Below are positions 1 through 5,230 of a stretch of 9,997 nt of DNA, in pieces. Position 1 is the stretch's first letter, and every line of letters starts with the position of its first letter. The DNA is from Clostridiales bacterium (GTDB lineage: Bacteria > Bacillota > Clostridia > Oscillospirales > Oscillospiraceae). Location of the stretch: NCBI GenBank assembly GCA_029098065.1, contig JAQXNP010000204.1, positions 1 to 9,997 of the forward strand, written 5' to 3'. The position numbers and the translations under genes are program-made. The notes beneath the pieces are model-generated. The model searched no databases and was not told the DNA's origin. It worked only from the letters and a program-made list of their open reading frames with translations.

Positions 1-132
1 TTGGATAGCACTGAAGTCTATAATGAAGATACATTTACAGCCTACGCCATTCCGTGTTCAACATCTTCATTTGATAACATAAGCGGCGGAACCACCAATG
101 TCATCGTTTTAGCTGCTTGCTATATTGAGTAA
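1..132 (+). CDS. 3' end of an unrecognised gene (partial)
   Basis: Frame 1 is open from the window edge to a TAA at 130-132, giving the last 43 residues of a protein that begins outside the window. I do not recognise it. The visible tail is rich in Ser and Thr, has two cysteines (about residues 19 and 40) and ends in a short hydrophobic stretch (VIVLAACYIE). It could be the last beta strands of a secreted or phage/element-type protein, but that is a guess. Support for a real gene end is indirect: a clean hairpin terminator starts 9 bases after the stop. The DNA is clearly more AT-rich than the ribosomal genes downstream, which may mean a different origin. Confidence 0.45.
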   Translation: MDSTEVYNEDTFTAYAIPCSTSSFDNISGGTTNVIVLAACYIE

Positions 133-141
133 TATCTTGAA

Positions 142-176
142 GAGGCTCCACCCAATAAGGATGGAGCCTCATTTTA
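142..176 (+). terminator. Intrinsic terminator after the first partial gene
   Basis: Perfect 9-bp stem GAGGCTCCA (142-150) with TGGAGCCTC (162-170) around an 11-base loop, followed by ATTTTAT. It closes the upstream gene and separates it from the HxlR regulator. Confidence 0.8.
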
Positions 177-329
177 TGTCCCCTGATGAATAAATCCACA
201 TTAGCTTGAACTAATTAGCCTATACCAACACTTAACTTAACTGGGATATATACTATATATGAAAATAATACACAAGTACGCAGTTTTCAGACTCTTGGTA
301 TCCTGAACCATACCGGAGGAACAGTCGGA
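177..329 (+). promoter_or_regulatory. AT-rich region upstream of the HxlR gene, with a weak promoter candidate and an inverted repeat
   Basis: No gene is visible here. A weak promoter candidate is TTAACT (232-237), 18 bases, TATATG (256-261) inside a run of TA steps; several registers fit, so the exact boxes are uncertain. A short inverted repeat, GGTAT (297-301) and ATACC (310-314), lies directly before the ribosome binding site at 315-319. It could be an autoregulatory operator or an mRNA hairpin next to the Shine-Dalgarno, but it is only 5 bp per arm. Confidence 0.3.
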
Positions 330-692
330 ATGAACAGCGATATGACCGCGGAAGAATACCTGCAAAGGGTCCTGTCCGACGACGTGCGGGATGACTGCCC
401 CACGCGCCGGACCCTCGAGCTGCTGAGCGGGAAGTGGCGCACCCACGTGATATACGAACTCTGCAAACATCCCAGCTGCCGGTTCGGCGAACTCAAAAAG
501 GCAGTCCCCCGCATTACAAACGCCATGCTGACCTCCACCCTGCGGGATTTGGAGCGTCTGGGCATCGTCCGCCGGGAGCAGTTCAACGAGATCCCGCCGT
601 ATGTGGAGTACTCCCTGACGGAAAAGGGCCGGGCACTGCTGCCCGTGTTTTTCGAGCTGGCCAAATGGGGAGAATCTTATCTTGAGGAATGA
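330..692 (+). CDS. HxlR-family winged-helix transcriptional regulator
   Basis: A 120-residue protein, the usual size for single-domain HxlR/MarR-like regulators that bind DNA as dimers. The family signature is clear: the LLSGKWRTHVIYEL segment (31-44), the FGELKKAVPRIT segment (52-63) and MLTSTLRDLERLGIVRR (66-82), which together form the winged helix-turn-helix, then the wing and SLTEKGRALLPV before a C-terminal dimerisation helix. The start at 330 is chosen because GGAGG at 315-319 sits 10 bases upstream. Cysteines at 23, 45 and 50 fall in and beside the DNA-binding domain. Some HxlR proteins (YodB, HypR) sense electrophiles or oxidants through an N-terminal cysteine, so redox sensing is possible but unproven. 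No divergent target gene is visible. It stands alone between an AT-rich region and the rpmG promoter. Confidence 0.92.
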   Translation: MNSDMTAEEYLQRVLSDDVRDDCPTRRTLELLSGKWRTHVIYELCKHPSCRFGELKKAVPRITNAMLTSTLRDLERLGIVRREQFNEIPPYVEYSLTEKGRALLPVFFELAKWGESYLEE

Positions 693-727
693 CCGGCCTG
701 CCTCCCGGAAAAGCGGCAAAATTTCTC

Positions 728-756
728 TTGACTTGTCCCATCTTTTATGGTAAGGT
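728..756 (+). promoter_or_regulatory. Promoter of the rpmG-secE-nusG block
   Basis: TTGACT at 728-733, a 17-base spacer, and TAAGGT at 751-756. The -35 is one base off consensus and the -10 is weaker. It starts 36 bases after the HxlR stop and predicts a transcript start near 763, giving a leader of about 218 bases before rpmG. Confidence 0.6.
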
Positions 757-762
757 ATTCAC

Positions 763-963
763 ACCTATGAAAAGGGCTCTTTTTTCATGTCCGTTTTTAC
801 GGTGTGACGGGGCGTGAAACCCTTCTCCTCTTTCGCGAGGTCATAGGGAGGCAGATCACGCCGAGTTCACACCGCCTTTCTTTTGAGGCTTTTTGCGGCC
901 TCTTTGGGCTGGACTCGGCAGGCAGACCGGGCCCGGCTTTTTTGTTTGGTCCGGCCAAGTAAT
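763..963 (+). promoter_or_regulatory. Structured leader of rpmG-secE-nusG with alternative folds (candidate attenuator)
   Basis: A long imperfect hairpin fills 800-874: outer stem CGGTGTGA (800-807) with TCACACCG (867-874), an internal loop (808-810 / 863-866), inner stem GGCGTGA (811-817) with TCACGCC (856-862), then two 4-bp helices CCCT/AGGG (820-823 / 845-848) and CCTC/GAGG (827-830 / 837-840) with a six-base loop. A small hairpin GAGGC/GCCTC follows at 885-902. The segment GCCGAGTTCA (860-869), part of the long hairpin's 3' side, can instead pair over 10 contiguous positions (one G-U) with TGGACTCGGC (910-919), which overlaps the 5' arm of the terminator-like stem at 906-934. The folds therefore exclude one another. 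I know no named leader class with this shape. A tRNA was looked for here and not seen. Confidence 0.55.
906..943 (+). terminator. Terminator-like hairpin in the rpmG leader (possible attenuator)
   Basis: GGGCTGG (906-912) can pair with CCGGGCCC (927-934), with one bulged G and one G-U, around a 14-base loop. GGC and six T's (938-943) follow. It stops 20 bases short of the ribosome binding site at 964-970. Because essential genes follow, it must be read through at least part of the time, so an attenuator is a better description than a terminator. The bulge makes it less certain than the other terminators in the window. Confidence 0.45.
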
Positions 964-980
964 AAGGAGGTGCCGATGGT

Positions 981-1145
981 ATGGCAAAAGCTGGCAACCG
1001 GGTGAAGGTCACCCTGCGCTGCAACGAGTGCAAGCAGCGCAACTACAACACCAAGAAGAACAAGAAAAATGACCCCGACCGTCTGGAGATGAACAAGTAC
1101 TGCCCCTTCTGCAGAAAGCACACGGTCCACACCGAGACCAAGTAA
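981..1145 (+). CDS. rpmG: 50S ribosomal protein L33, zinc-ribbon form
   Basis: A 54-residue protein with the L33 pattern: basic, with a CNEC pair (Cys14, Cys17) and a CPFC pair (Cys41, Cys44) that would bind one zinc, so this is the C+ paralogue type. It sits in the 50S subunit near the E site. AAGGAGG at 964-970 lies 10 bases before the ATG at 981. The ATG at 976 is out of frame and rejected. It is the first gene of the block and secE follows after 45 bases, the usual Firmicute order. Zinc-containing L33 forms are commonly exchanged for zinc-free paralogues under zinc limitation, but no zinc-regulator site was recognised here. Confidence 0.95.
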   Translation: MAKAGNRVKVTLRCNECKQRNYNTKKNKKNDPDRLEMNKYCPFCRKHTVHTETK

Positions 1146-1190
1146 TGAGCCCCATGAAATACGGCTCACAGGAAAGAAGGGTATCACTCA

Positions 1191-1508
1191 ATGGCTGAAA
1201 ACGAGAACGTGGAAAAGACTGAAGTGACCGCCAAGGCCGCTCAGAAGCCCGCCGCTCCCGCCAAGAAGGAAAAGGCCGAGAAGAAGCCCGAAAAGAAAAA
1301 GAAGCCCGGCGTCTTCGCCCGCATCAAAGGCTGGTGGAAAGACACCAAAGCCGAGCTGAAAAAGGTCCAGTGGCCCACCTGGAAGCAGACTTTGAACAAC
1401 ACCCTCATCGTCCTCGCCTTCTGCGTGGTGGTCGGTGTGTGCATCTGGCTGTTTGACCTGCTTTCTACAAATCTTTTCAGGGCCCTCATCTCGTTCTTCC
1501 ACGGGTAA
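1191..1508 (+). CDS. secE: Preprotein translocase subunit SecE
   Basis: A 105-residue single-span membrane protein of the SecYEG channel. The hallmark is the conserved amphipathic segment WWKDTKAELKKVQWPTWKQT (48-67), followed by one transmembrane helix (about 70-90). This is the short, single-helix form typical of Gram-positives. The first 40 residues are an unusually long Lys/Ala/Pro/Glu-rich, probably disordered extension, with runs such as EKKPEKKKK (30-38); some Clostridia and Actinobacteria have similar extensions. A GAAGG ribosome binding site at 1176-1180 lies 10 bases before the ATG. nusG starts 10 bases after the stop, so the two are very probably co-transcribed. Confidence 0.95.
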   Translation: MAENENVEKTEVTAKAAQKPAAPAKKEKAEKKPEKKKKPGVFARIKGWWKDTKAELKKVQWPTWKQTLNNTLIVLAFCVVVGVCIWLFDLLSTNLFRALISFFHG

Positions 1509-1518
1509 GGGGTAGGGC

Positions 1519-2040
1519 ATGGAAGACACAAAATGGTATGTGGTCCACACTTACTCCGGCTATGAAAACTCCGTTGCGGCCAGCATCGAGAAAGCCGTGG
1601 AAAATCGTGGCCTGCACGACCTCATTCAAGAAGTCAATATTCCCATGGAGACCGTCACCGAAATCACGGATAACGGCCCCAAAACGGTGGAGCGCAAAGT
1701 CTTCCCCGGCTATGTGATGGTGAAGATGGTCCTCACCGATGACACCTGGCATCTGGTACGCAACATTCGAGGCTGCACCGGCTTCGTGGGCTCCGGAAAC
1801 AAAGCCATTCCCCTCTCCGATGAGGAGATCAAGGCTTTGGGCGTGGAAAAGCACGAGGTCGTGGTGGCTTACAGCGTGGGCGACAGTGTGAAGATCACCG
1901 ACGGCGCCCTGGAGTCTTTCATCGGCACTGTGGAGGAGATCGACATGGACCACAGCAAGGTCCGCGTGGTCGTCTCCATGTTCGGCCGGGAAACGCCCGT
2001 AGAGTTGGAACTGGACCAGGTCGAGCCTGTCAACGATTGA
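1519..2040 (+). CDS. nusG: Transcription termination/antitermination factor NusG
   Basis: A 173-residue protein with both NusG domains. The N-terminal NGN domain (about 1-105) begins WYVVHTYSGYE and carries the conserved FPGYVMVKM strand (62-70), which belongs to the RNA-polymerase clamp-binding surface. The C-terminal KOW domain (about 118-173) has VGDSVKITDGALESFIGTV and a matching VELELDQVEPV end. NusG binds the elongation complex and influences pausing, and its KOW domain can contact Rho or ribosomal protein S10. The ribosome binding site before the ATG is poor (GGGGTAGGG just upstream, inside the secE end), which suggests translational coupling to secE. The length is normal for the family. 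Confidence 0.96.
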   Translation: MEDTKWYVVHTYSGYENSVAASIEKAVENRGLHDLIQEVNIPMETVTEITDNGPKTVERKVFPGYVMVKMVLTDDTWHLVRNIRGCTGFVGSGNKAIPLSDEEIKALGVEKHEVVVAYSVGDSVKITDGALESFIGTVEEIDMDHSKVRVVVSMFGRETPVELELDQVEPVND

Positions 2041-2132
2041 CAATCTGCCGCTTCGGCGGCTATCCCCGCACGTGGGAGGGAGCGGACAACGCTCCCGTCC
2101 ATACCACATTTCTGTAGGAGGTGCTGTTTCAA
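2041..2132 (+). promoter_or_regulatory. nusG-rplK intergenic hairpins
   Basis: Two compact hairpins lie between nusG and rplK. The first is GCCGC-TTCG-GCGGC (2047-2060), a UUCG tetraloop stem. The second is GGGAGCG (2078-2084) with CGCTCCC (2090-2096) around GACAA. Neither is followed by a T run, so they are not ordinary terminators. In many bacteria L1 represses translation of the rplK-rplA mRNA from a site just before rplK, and this is the right place for such a site. I cannot match the L1-binding motif with confidence. Confidence 0.4.
2116..2121 (+). promoter_or_regulatory. Ribosome binding site that decides the rplK start
   Basis: AGGAGG at 2116-2121 lies 11 bases before the ATG at 2133. 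An in-frame GTG at 2121 overlaps the site itself and cannot be the start. Confidence 0.85.
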
Positions 2133-2558
2133 ATGGCACAGAAAATTACCGGTTACGTGAAACTTCAGATCCCCGCCGGCAAGGCGACTCCGGCCCCCCC
2201 TGTGGGCCCCGCCCTCGGCCAGCACGGCGTAAACATCGCCGCCTTCACCAAGGAATTCAACGAGCGCACCAAGAACGAGGGCGGCCTGCTGATCCCCGTG
2301 GTCATCACCGTCTACGCCGACCGCTCCTTCACCTTCATTACCAAGACTCCTCCCGCCGCCGTCCTGATCAAGAAGGCCTGCGGCATCGACACCGCCTCCG
2401 GTGTGCCCAACAAGAACAAGGTGGCCACCATCAGCAAGGAGGACATCCGCAAGATCGCTGAGACCAAGATGCCCGACCTCAACGCTTCCAGCATCGAGGC
2501 CGCCATGAGCATGATCGCCGGCACCGCCCGCTCCATGGGCGTTGTGGTGGGCGACTAA
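2133..2558 (+). CDS. rplK: 50S ribosomal protein L11
   Basis: With the ATG at 2133 the protein is exactly 141 residues, the standard L11 length, and begins [20 protein letters not shown]. The N-terminal domain has the Pro-rich loop [15 protein letters not shown] (21-35), where thiostrepton-class antibiotics and translation factors interact. The C-terminal RNA-binding domain (about 75-141) includes the [18 protein letters not shown] segment (101-118) and the [10 protein letters not shown] end, which bind 23S rRNA at the GTPase-associated centre. rplA follows 20 bases downstream, the near-universal L11-L1 pair. Confidence 0.97.
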   Translation: MAQKITGYVKLQIPAGKATPAPPVGPALGQHGVNIAAFTKEFNERTKNEGGLLIPVVITVYADRSFTFITKTPPAAVLIKKACGIDTASGVPNKNKVATISKEDIRKIAETKMPDLNASSIEAAMSMIAGTARSMGVVVGD

Positions 2559-2578
2559 GGCAAGGAGGAATCAGAGAT

Positions 2579-3271
2579 ATGTTTAGAGGAAAAAAGTATC
2601 AGAACGGCGCCAAGCTCATCGACAAGGGCGCCTCTTATGATGTTGCCGAGGCCATGGCCCTGGTGGTCAAGGCCGCTCCCGCCAAGTTTGATGAGACCGT
2701 GGAGCTCCACGTGAAGCTGGGCGTCGACTCCCGTCACGCCGATCAGCAGGTCCGCGGCGCTATCGTCCTCCCCCACGGCACCGGCCGGACCCAGCGGGTC
2801 CTGGTCTTCGCCAAGGGCGACAAGGCCGATGCCGCCAAGGCCGCCGGCGCTGACTACGTGGGCGAGATGGATCTGGTGGAGAAGATTCAGAAGGAAAACT
2901 GGTTTGACTTTGACGTGGTTGTCGCCTCTCCCGACATGATGGGCGTTGTGGGCCGTCTGGGTAAGATCCTGGGCCCCAAGGGCCTGATGCCCTCCCCCAA
3001 GGCCGGCACCGTCACCCCCGATGTGGCCAAGGCCGTTACCGAGGTCAAGGCCGGCAAGGTGGAGTACCGTCTGGACAAGACCAATATCATCCACTGCCCC
3101 ATCGGCAAGGTCTCCTTCGGCCCCGAGAAGCTGTCCGAGAATCTGATGGCTCTTATGGGCGCTATCATCAAGGCGAAGCCCGCCGCCGCCAAGGGCACCT
3201 ACGTGAAGAGCTGCGTGGCCGCCTCCACCATGGGCCCCGGCGTGAAGCTCAACGCCGCCAAGTTTGTCTGA
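2579..3271 (+). CDS. rplA: 50S ribosomal protein L1
   Basis: A 230-residue protein, normal for bacterial L1. It has the family signature around [19 protein letters not shown] (127-145) and an N-terminal half ending in a second shared fold element near GPGVKLNA (219-226). L1 forms the mobile stalk at the 50S E site and helps release deacylated tRNA. In many bacteria it also represses its own rplK-rplA mRNA. AAGGAGG at 2562-2568 lies 10 bases before the ATG. Codon choice is strongly biased to C-ending codons, as expected for a highly expressed gene here. Transcription may end or be processed after it: a weak A/T hairpin (3282-3309) and a strong GC hairpin (3322-3352) follow. Confidence 0.97.
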   Translation: MFRGKKYQNGAKLIDKGASYDVAEAMALVVKAAPAKFDETVELHVKLGVDSRHADQQVRGAIVLPHGTGRTQRVLVFAKGDKADAAKAAGADYVGEMDLVEKIQKENWFDFDVVVASPDMMGVVGRLGKILGPKGLMPSPKAGTVTPDVAKAVTEVKAGKVEYRLDKTNIIHCPIGKVSFGPEKLSENLMALMGAIIKAKPAAAKGTYVKSCVAASTMGPGVKLNAAKFV

Positions 3272-3321
3272 TCTGCTTCTATTTGAGAAAAAGGTCGCTA
3301 TTTTTCAAAATTATAATGTTT

Positions 3322-3352
3322 CCGGCGGGTTTTGCTTGACAAGACCCGCCGG
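3322..3352 (+). repeat. Perfect inverted repeat enclosing the -35 box of the rplJL promoter
   Basis: CCGGCGGGT (3322-3330) and ACCCGCCGG (3344-3352) are perfect 9-bp arms. The spacer continues the stem with TTTG/CAAG (3331-3334 / 3340-3343), giving 13 pairs with one G-U around a five-base loop. No T run follows on either strand. The TTGACA -35 element lies in the loop and 3' arm. In rplKA read-through RNA it would be a very stable hairpin; as DNA it could be an operator. Confidence 0.7.
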
Positions 3353-3364
3353 GGACCTTATAAT
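3336..3364 (+). promoter_or_regulatory. Consensus promoter of rplJ-rplL
   Basis: TTGACA (3336-3341), 17 bases, TATAAT (3359-3364): both hexamers are perfect matches to the sigma-A consensus with ideal spacing. The predicted start is near 3371. This is the strongest promoter in the window. Confidence 0.92.
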
Positions 3365-3370
3365 AGCATA

Positions 3371-3523
3371 CGTGTTCTGAGACAGCGGGCGGCTTTCCGC
3401 CATAACGACATTCGTCCCCCGCCGAGAATGCAGCAAATTGGATTACCGCTTTTTCCGATGCTGTTTTCGTGCGCTCCTGGACACGAAAGCGGCATTTTAT
3501 CTTATCTGGAGGTGAATTCCAAA
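3371..3523 (+). promoter_or_regulatory. Ribosomal protein L10 leader (autoregulatory attenuator)
   Basis: About 150 bases of leader precede rplJ. The 5' part can fold as an L10-leader-like unit: hairpin GGCGG-CTTT-CCGCC (3388-3401), hairpin ACGA-CAT-TCGT (3405-3415), and a closing helix that brings 3377-3379 (CTG) to 3431-3433 (CAG) across a purine-rich internal loop where a kink-turn could sit. CAGCA (3431-3435) and TTGG (3438-3441) can instead pair with CCGATGCTG (3455-3463) as an antiterminator, which overlaps the base of the terminator at 3460-3493. This agrees with the known Gram-positive mechanism in which the L10(L12)4 complex binds its leader and promotes termination. I assigned the class from position and shape, not from a covariance search. 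Confidence 0.75.
3460..3505 (+). terminator. Attenuator terminator in the rplJ leader
   Basis: A 12-bp stem pairs 3460-3471 (GCTGTTTTCGTG) with 3482-3493 (CACGAAAGCGGC), including two G-U pairs, around a 10-base loop. ATTTTATCTTAT follows. It ends just before the rplJ ribosome binding site at 3508-3513. Confidence 0.75.
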
Positions 3524-4060
3524 ATGCCTAACGCGAAAGTTCTGAGCGAGAAGCAGGCTGTTGTGGCCGGGCTGGTCGACACTCTGAAGAATTCCGCCAG
3601 CGGTGTGCTGGTCAACTACGAGGGTATCACCGTGTCCGAGGACACCGAGCTGCGCAATGAGCTGCGCAAAGCCAACGTGGAGTACTCCGTGGTGAAGAAC
3701 ACCCTGGTCCGCCGCGCCCTGGACGATGCCGGTCTCAGCGAGCTGGACGAGGTGCTCCACGGCACCACTTCTCTGGCTGTCAGCAACGACGATCCCATCG
3801 CCCCCATGCGTGTCATCAACAAGTTCGCCAAGGGACTGGGTGATAACCGGTTCCACATCAAGGCCGGCTTTATGGACGGCAAGGTGCTGACCATGGACGA
3901 GATCTCCGCTCTGGCCGAGCTGCCCTCCAAGGAGATCCTGCTCTCCCAGCTGCTCGGTATGCTGCTGGCGCCCATCACCAGCCTGGCTGTCGTTACCAAG
4001 GCCATCGCCGAGAAGGACGGCGAAGCTGCTCCCGCCGAGGAAGCCCCTGCCGCCGAATAA
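3524..4060 (+). CDS. rplJ: 50S ribosomal protein L10
   Basis: A 178-residue protein, the usual L10 size. The N-terminal globular domain (about 1-130) includes LRNELRKANVEYSVVKNTLVRRAL (43-66), which contacts 23S rRNA at the L10/L11 stalk base. The C-terminal helix (about 134-165) is where L7/L12 dimers dock. The tail (166-178) is Ala/Glu/Pro-rich. The start is ATG 3524, set by TGGAGGTG at 3507-3514. The frame stays open upstream to 3332, but that extension runs through the promoter and leader and is not translated. rplL follows 48 bases later. Expression is probably controlled by the leader attenuator. Confidence 0.97.
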   Translation: MPNAKVLSEKQAVVAGLVDTLKNSASGVLVNYEGITVSEDTELRNELRKANVEYSVVKNTLVRRALDDAGLSELDEVLHGTTSLAVSNDDPIAPMRVINKFAKGLGDNRFHIKAGFMDGKVLTMDEISALAELPSKEILLSQLLGMLLAPITSLAVVTKAIAEKDGEAAPAEEAPAAE

Positions 4061-4108
4061 CCGCAACCCCACTTTAAAAAATACGATCTATTTAGGAGGT
4101 ATATTACA

Positions 4109-4483
4109 ATGGCCAGCGAGAAGATCACTGCTATGATCGAGGAAGTTAAGTCCCTCACCGTTCTGGAGCTCAATGAGCTCGTCAAGGCTCTGGAGGAAGA
4201 GTTCGGCGTCTCCGCCGCTGCGATGGCCGCTCCCGCCGCCGGTGCCGCCGCTCCCGCCGCTGAGGAGAAGACCGAGTTTGACGTGGTCCTGACCGGCTTT
4301 GACGCCGCCGCCAAGATCAAGGTCATCAAGGTTGTCCGTGAGATCACCGGCCAGGGCCTGGCCGAGGCCAAGGCTACCGTCGAGGGCGCTCCCAAGACCC
4401 TCAAGGAAGCCGTTTCCAAGGACGAGGCCGAGGCTCTGAAGAAGCAGATCGAAGAGGTCGGCGGCAAGGTCGAGCTGAAGTAA
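4109..4483 (+). CDS. rplL: 50S ribosomal protein L7/L12
   Basis: A 124-residue acidic protein present in several copies per ribosome as the flexible stalk. The N-terminal dimerisation domain (about 1-33) has [20 protein letters not shown], then comes an Ala/Pro-rich hinge (35-51), then the C-terminal factor-binding domain (54-124) with KTEFDVVL, the [19 protein letters not shown] helix pair and the [15 protein letters not shown] segment. The C-terminal domain recruits and stimulates translational GTPases. AGGAGGT at 4094-4100 lies 8 bases before the ATG. The usual rpoB-rpoC pair does not follow; a strong terminator and an unrelated sigma factor do. Confidence 0.97.
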   Translation: MASEKITAMIEEVKSLTVLELNELVKALEEEFGVSAAAMAAPAAGAAAPAAEEKTEFDVVLTGFDAAAKIKVIKVVREITGQGLAEAKATVEGAPKTLKEAVSKDEAEALKKQIEEVGGKVELK

Positions 4484-4513
4484 TCACGCTTTTTCTGCGG
4501 ATTTTGTTCATCA

Positions 4514-4552
4514 AAAAAGGGCTCAAAGCAGCAAATGCTTTGAGCCCTTTTT
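4514..4552 (+). terminator. Strong intrinsic terminator after rplL
   Basis: AAAAA then GGGCTCAAAGCA (4519-4530), loop GCAAA, TGCTTTGAGCCC (4536-4547), TTTTT. The 12-bp perfect stem is extended by five A-T pairs, so it could act on both strands. It ends the ribosomal block 31 bases after rplL. Confidence 0.93.
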
Positions 4553-4653
4553 CTCTGTTGAAGCCCCTGTGGATTTCTCCCGATAGTAAGGGAAACATAT
4601 TATTTTGTCTCTCCTGCAATAAAACAGGTCTCTGGTCCGTTATTCAGATGAAC

Positions 4654-4659
4654 AGGAGG
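4654..4659 (+). promoter_or_regulatory. Ribosome binding site that decides the sigma factor start
   Basis: AGGAGG at 4654-4659 lies 9 bases before ATG 4669. The frame is open upstream to 4504, but that start lies next to the rplL terminator, and the ATG at 4648 lacks a ribosome binding site. Confidence 0.8.
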
Positions 4660-4668
4660 AAGACCATT

Positions 4669-5229
4669 ATGTTGAGCATGCTCCCAACGGCATCGTCCGG
4701 AACTCCCCCTTCGCTGGACAACTGCATCATCCGCATCGCCAACGGCGAAGAGGATGCCCTGACCACTCTTTACCGTCAGGCCCGGACCGCCGTCTACGGT
4801 TTTGCCCTGTCTATCGTAAAAAATGTCCATGACGCGGAGGATATCCTGCAGGATACGTTTCTCGTGGTCTGGCAGAAAGCAGGGAGTTACCGCCCGAACG
4901 GCAAACCCATGGCGTGGCTGATGACCATCACCCGCCGCCTGGCGATCGACCGTCTCCGTGAACATACCCGCACAGTGCCCCTCTCTCCGGAAGACTGGCA
5001 GACATGGCTGTCCGAACGCCCTGACGCAACCCAGGAGGATCGTCTGATCCTCTCATCACTTCTGGAACAGCTGGGGGATCAGGAGCGGCAGATCGTCATC
5101 CTCCATGCGCTCACCGGACTGAAGCACCGGGAGATCGCCGAACTTCTGGCCATACCTCTTCCTACTGTTCTCTCCAAATACAACCGGGCTTTGAAAAAGC
5201 TCCAGAAATCCTGGAAGGAGTCAGACTGA
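4669..5229 (+). CDS. RNA polymerase sigma factor, ECF subfamily
   Basis: A 186-residue, two-domain sigma factor, the normal ECF size. Region 2 (about 32-100) has ALTTLYRQARTAVYGFALSIV, the NVHDAEDILQDTFLVVWQKA core-binding and -10 recognition segment, then MAWLMTITRRLAIDRLREH. Region 4 (about 127-182) has LLEQLGDQERQIVILHAL and the helix-turn-helix TGLKHREIAELLAIPLPTVLSK that reads the -35. It has no SigI-type C-terminal domain. The next gene, an RsgI-like membrane anti-sigma protein, starts one base after the stop with its ribosome binding site inside this gene, so the two are translationally coupled. Upstream (4553-4668) only a poor sigma-A candidate is seen (TTGAAG 4558-4563, GATAGT 4582-4587). 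No convincing autoregulatory ECF promoter was found. Its target genes are unknown. Confidence 0.92.
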   Translation: MLSMLPTASSGTPPSLDNCIIRIANGEEDALTTLYRQARTAVYGFALSIVKNVHDAEDILQDTFLVVWQKAGSYRPNGKPMAWLMTITRRLAIDRLREHTRTVPLSPEDWQTWLSERPDATQEDRLILSSLLEQLGDQERQIVILHALTGLKHREIAELLAIPLPTVLSKYNRALKKLQKSWKESD

Positions 5230-5230
5230 T

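Noticed and set aside
767..817. 16-codon leader peptide (ATG 767) in the rpmG leader
   Set aside because: The start is only a few bases from the predicted transcript start and has no usable ribosome binding site. No repeated regulatory codon is seen.
760..962. tRNA gene in the rpmG leader
   Set aside because: The 75-base structure at 800-874 is about tRNA length, but it folds as one long hairpin with no cloverleaf arms, TTC loop or CCA end.
3332..3523. N-terminal extension of L10
   Set aside because: The frame is open but runs through the -35, -10 and leader. L10 begins normally at 3524 behind a good ribosome binding site.
4561..4610. ECF-type (GGAAAC ... GTC) or SigI-type (CCCC ... CGAT) autoregulatory promoter before the sigma gene
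   Set aside because: GGAAAC at 4591-4596 and GTC at 4607-4609 are too close for an ECF promoter. The CCCC/CGAT pair is short and common, and the sigma factor is not a SigI type.
4504..4668. Longer sigma factor starting at 4504 or 4648
   Set aside because: The extension is read from the rplL terminator and has no sigma homology. Only ATG 4669 has an AGGAGG at the right distance.
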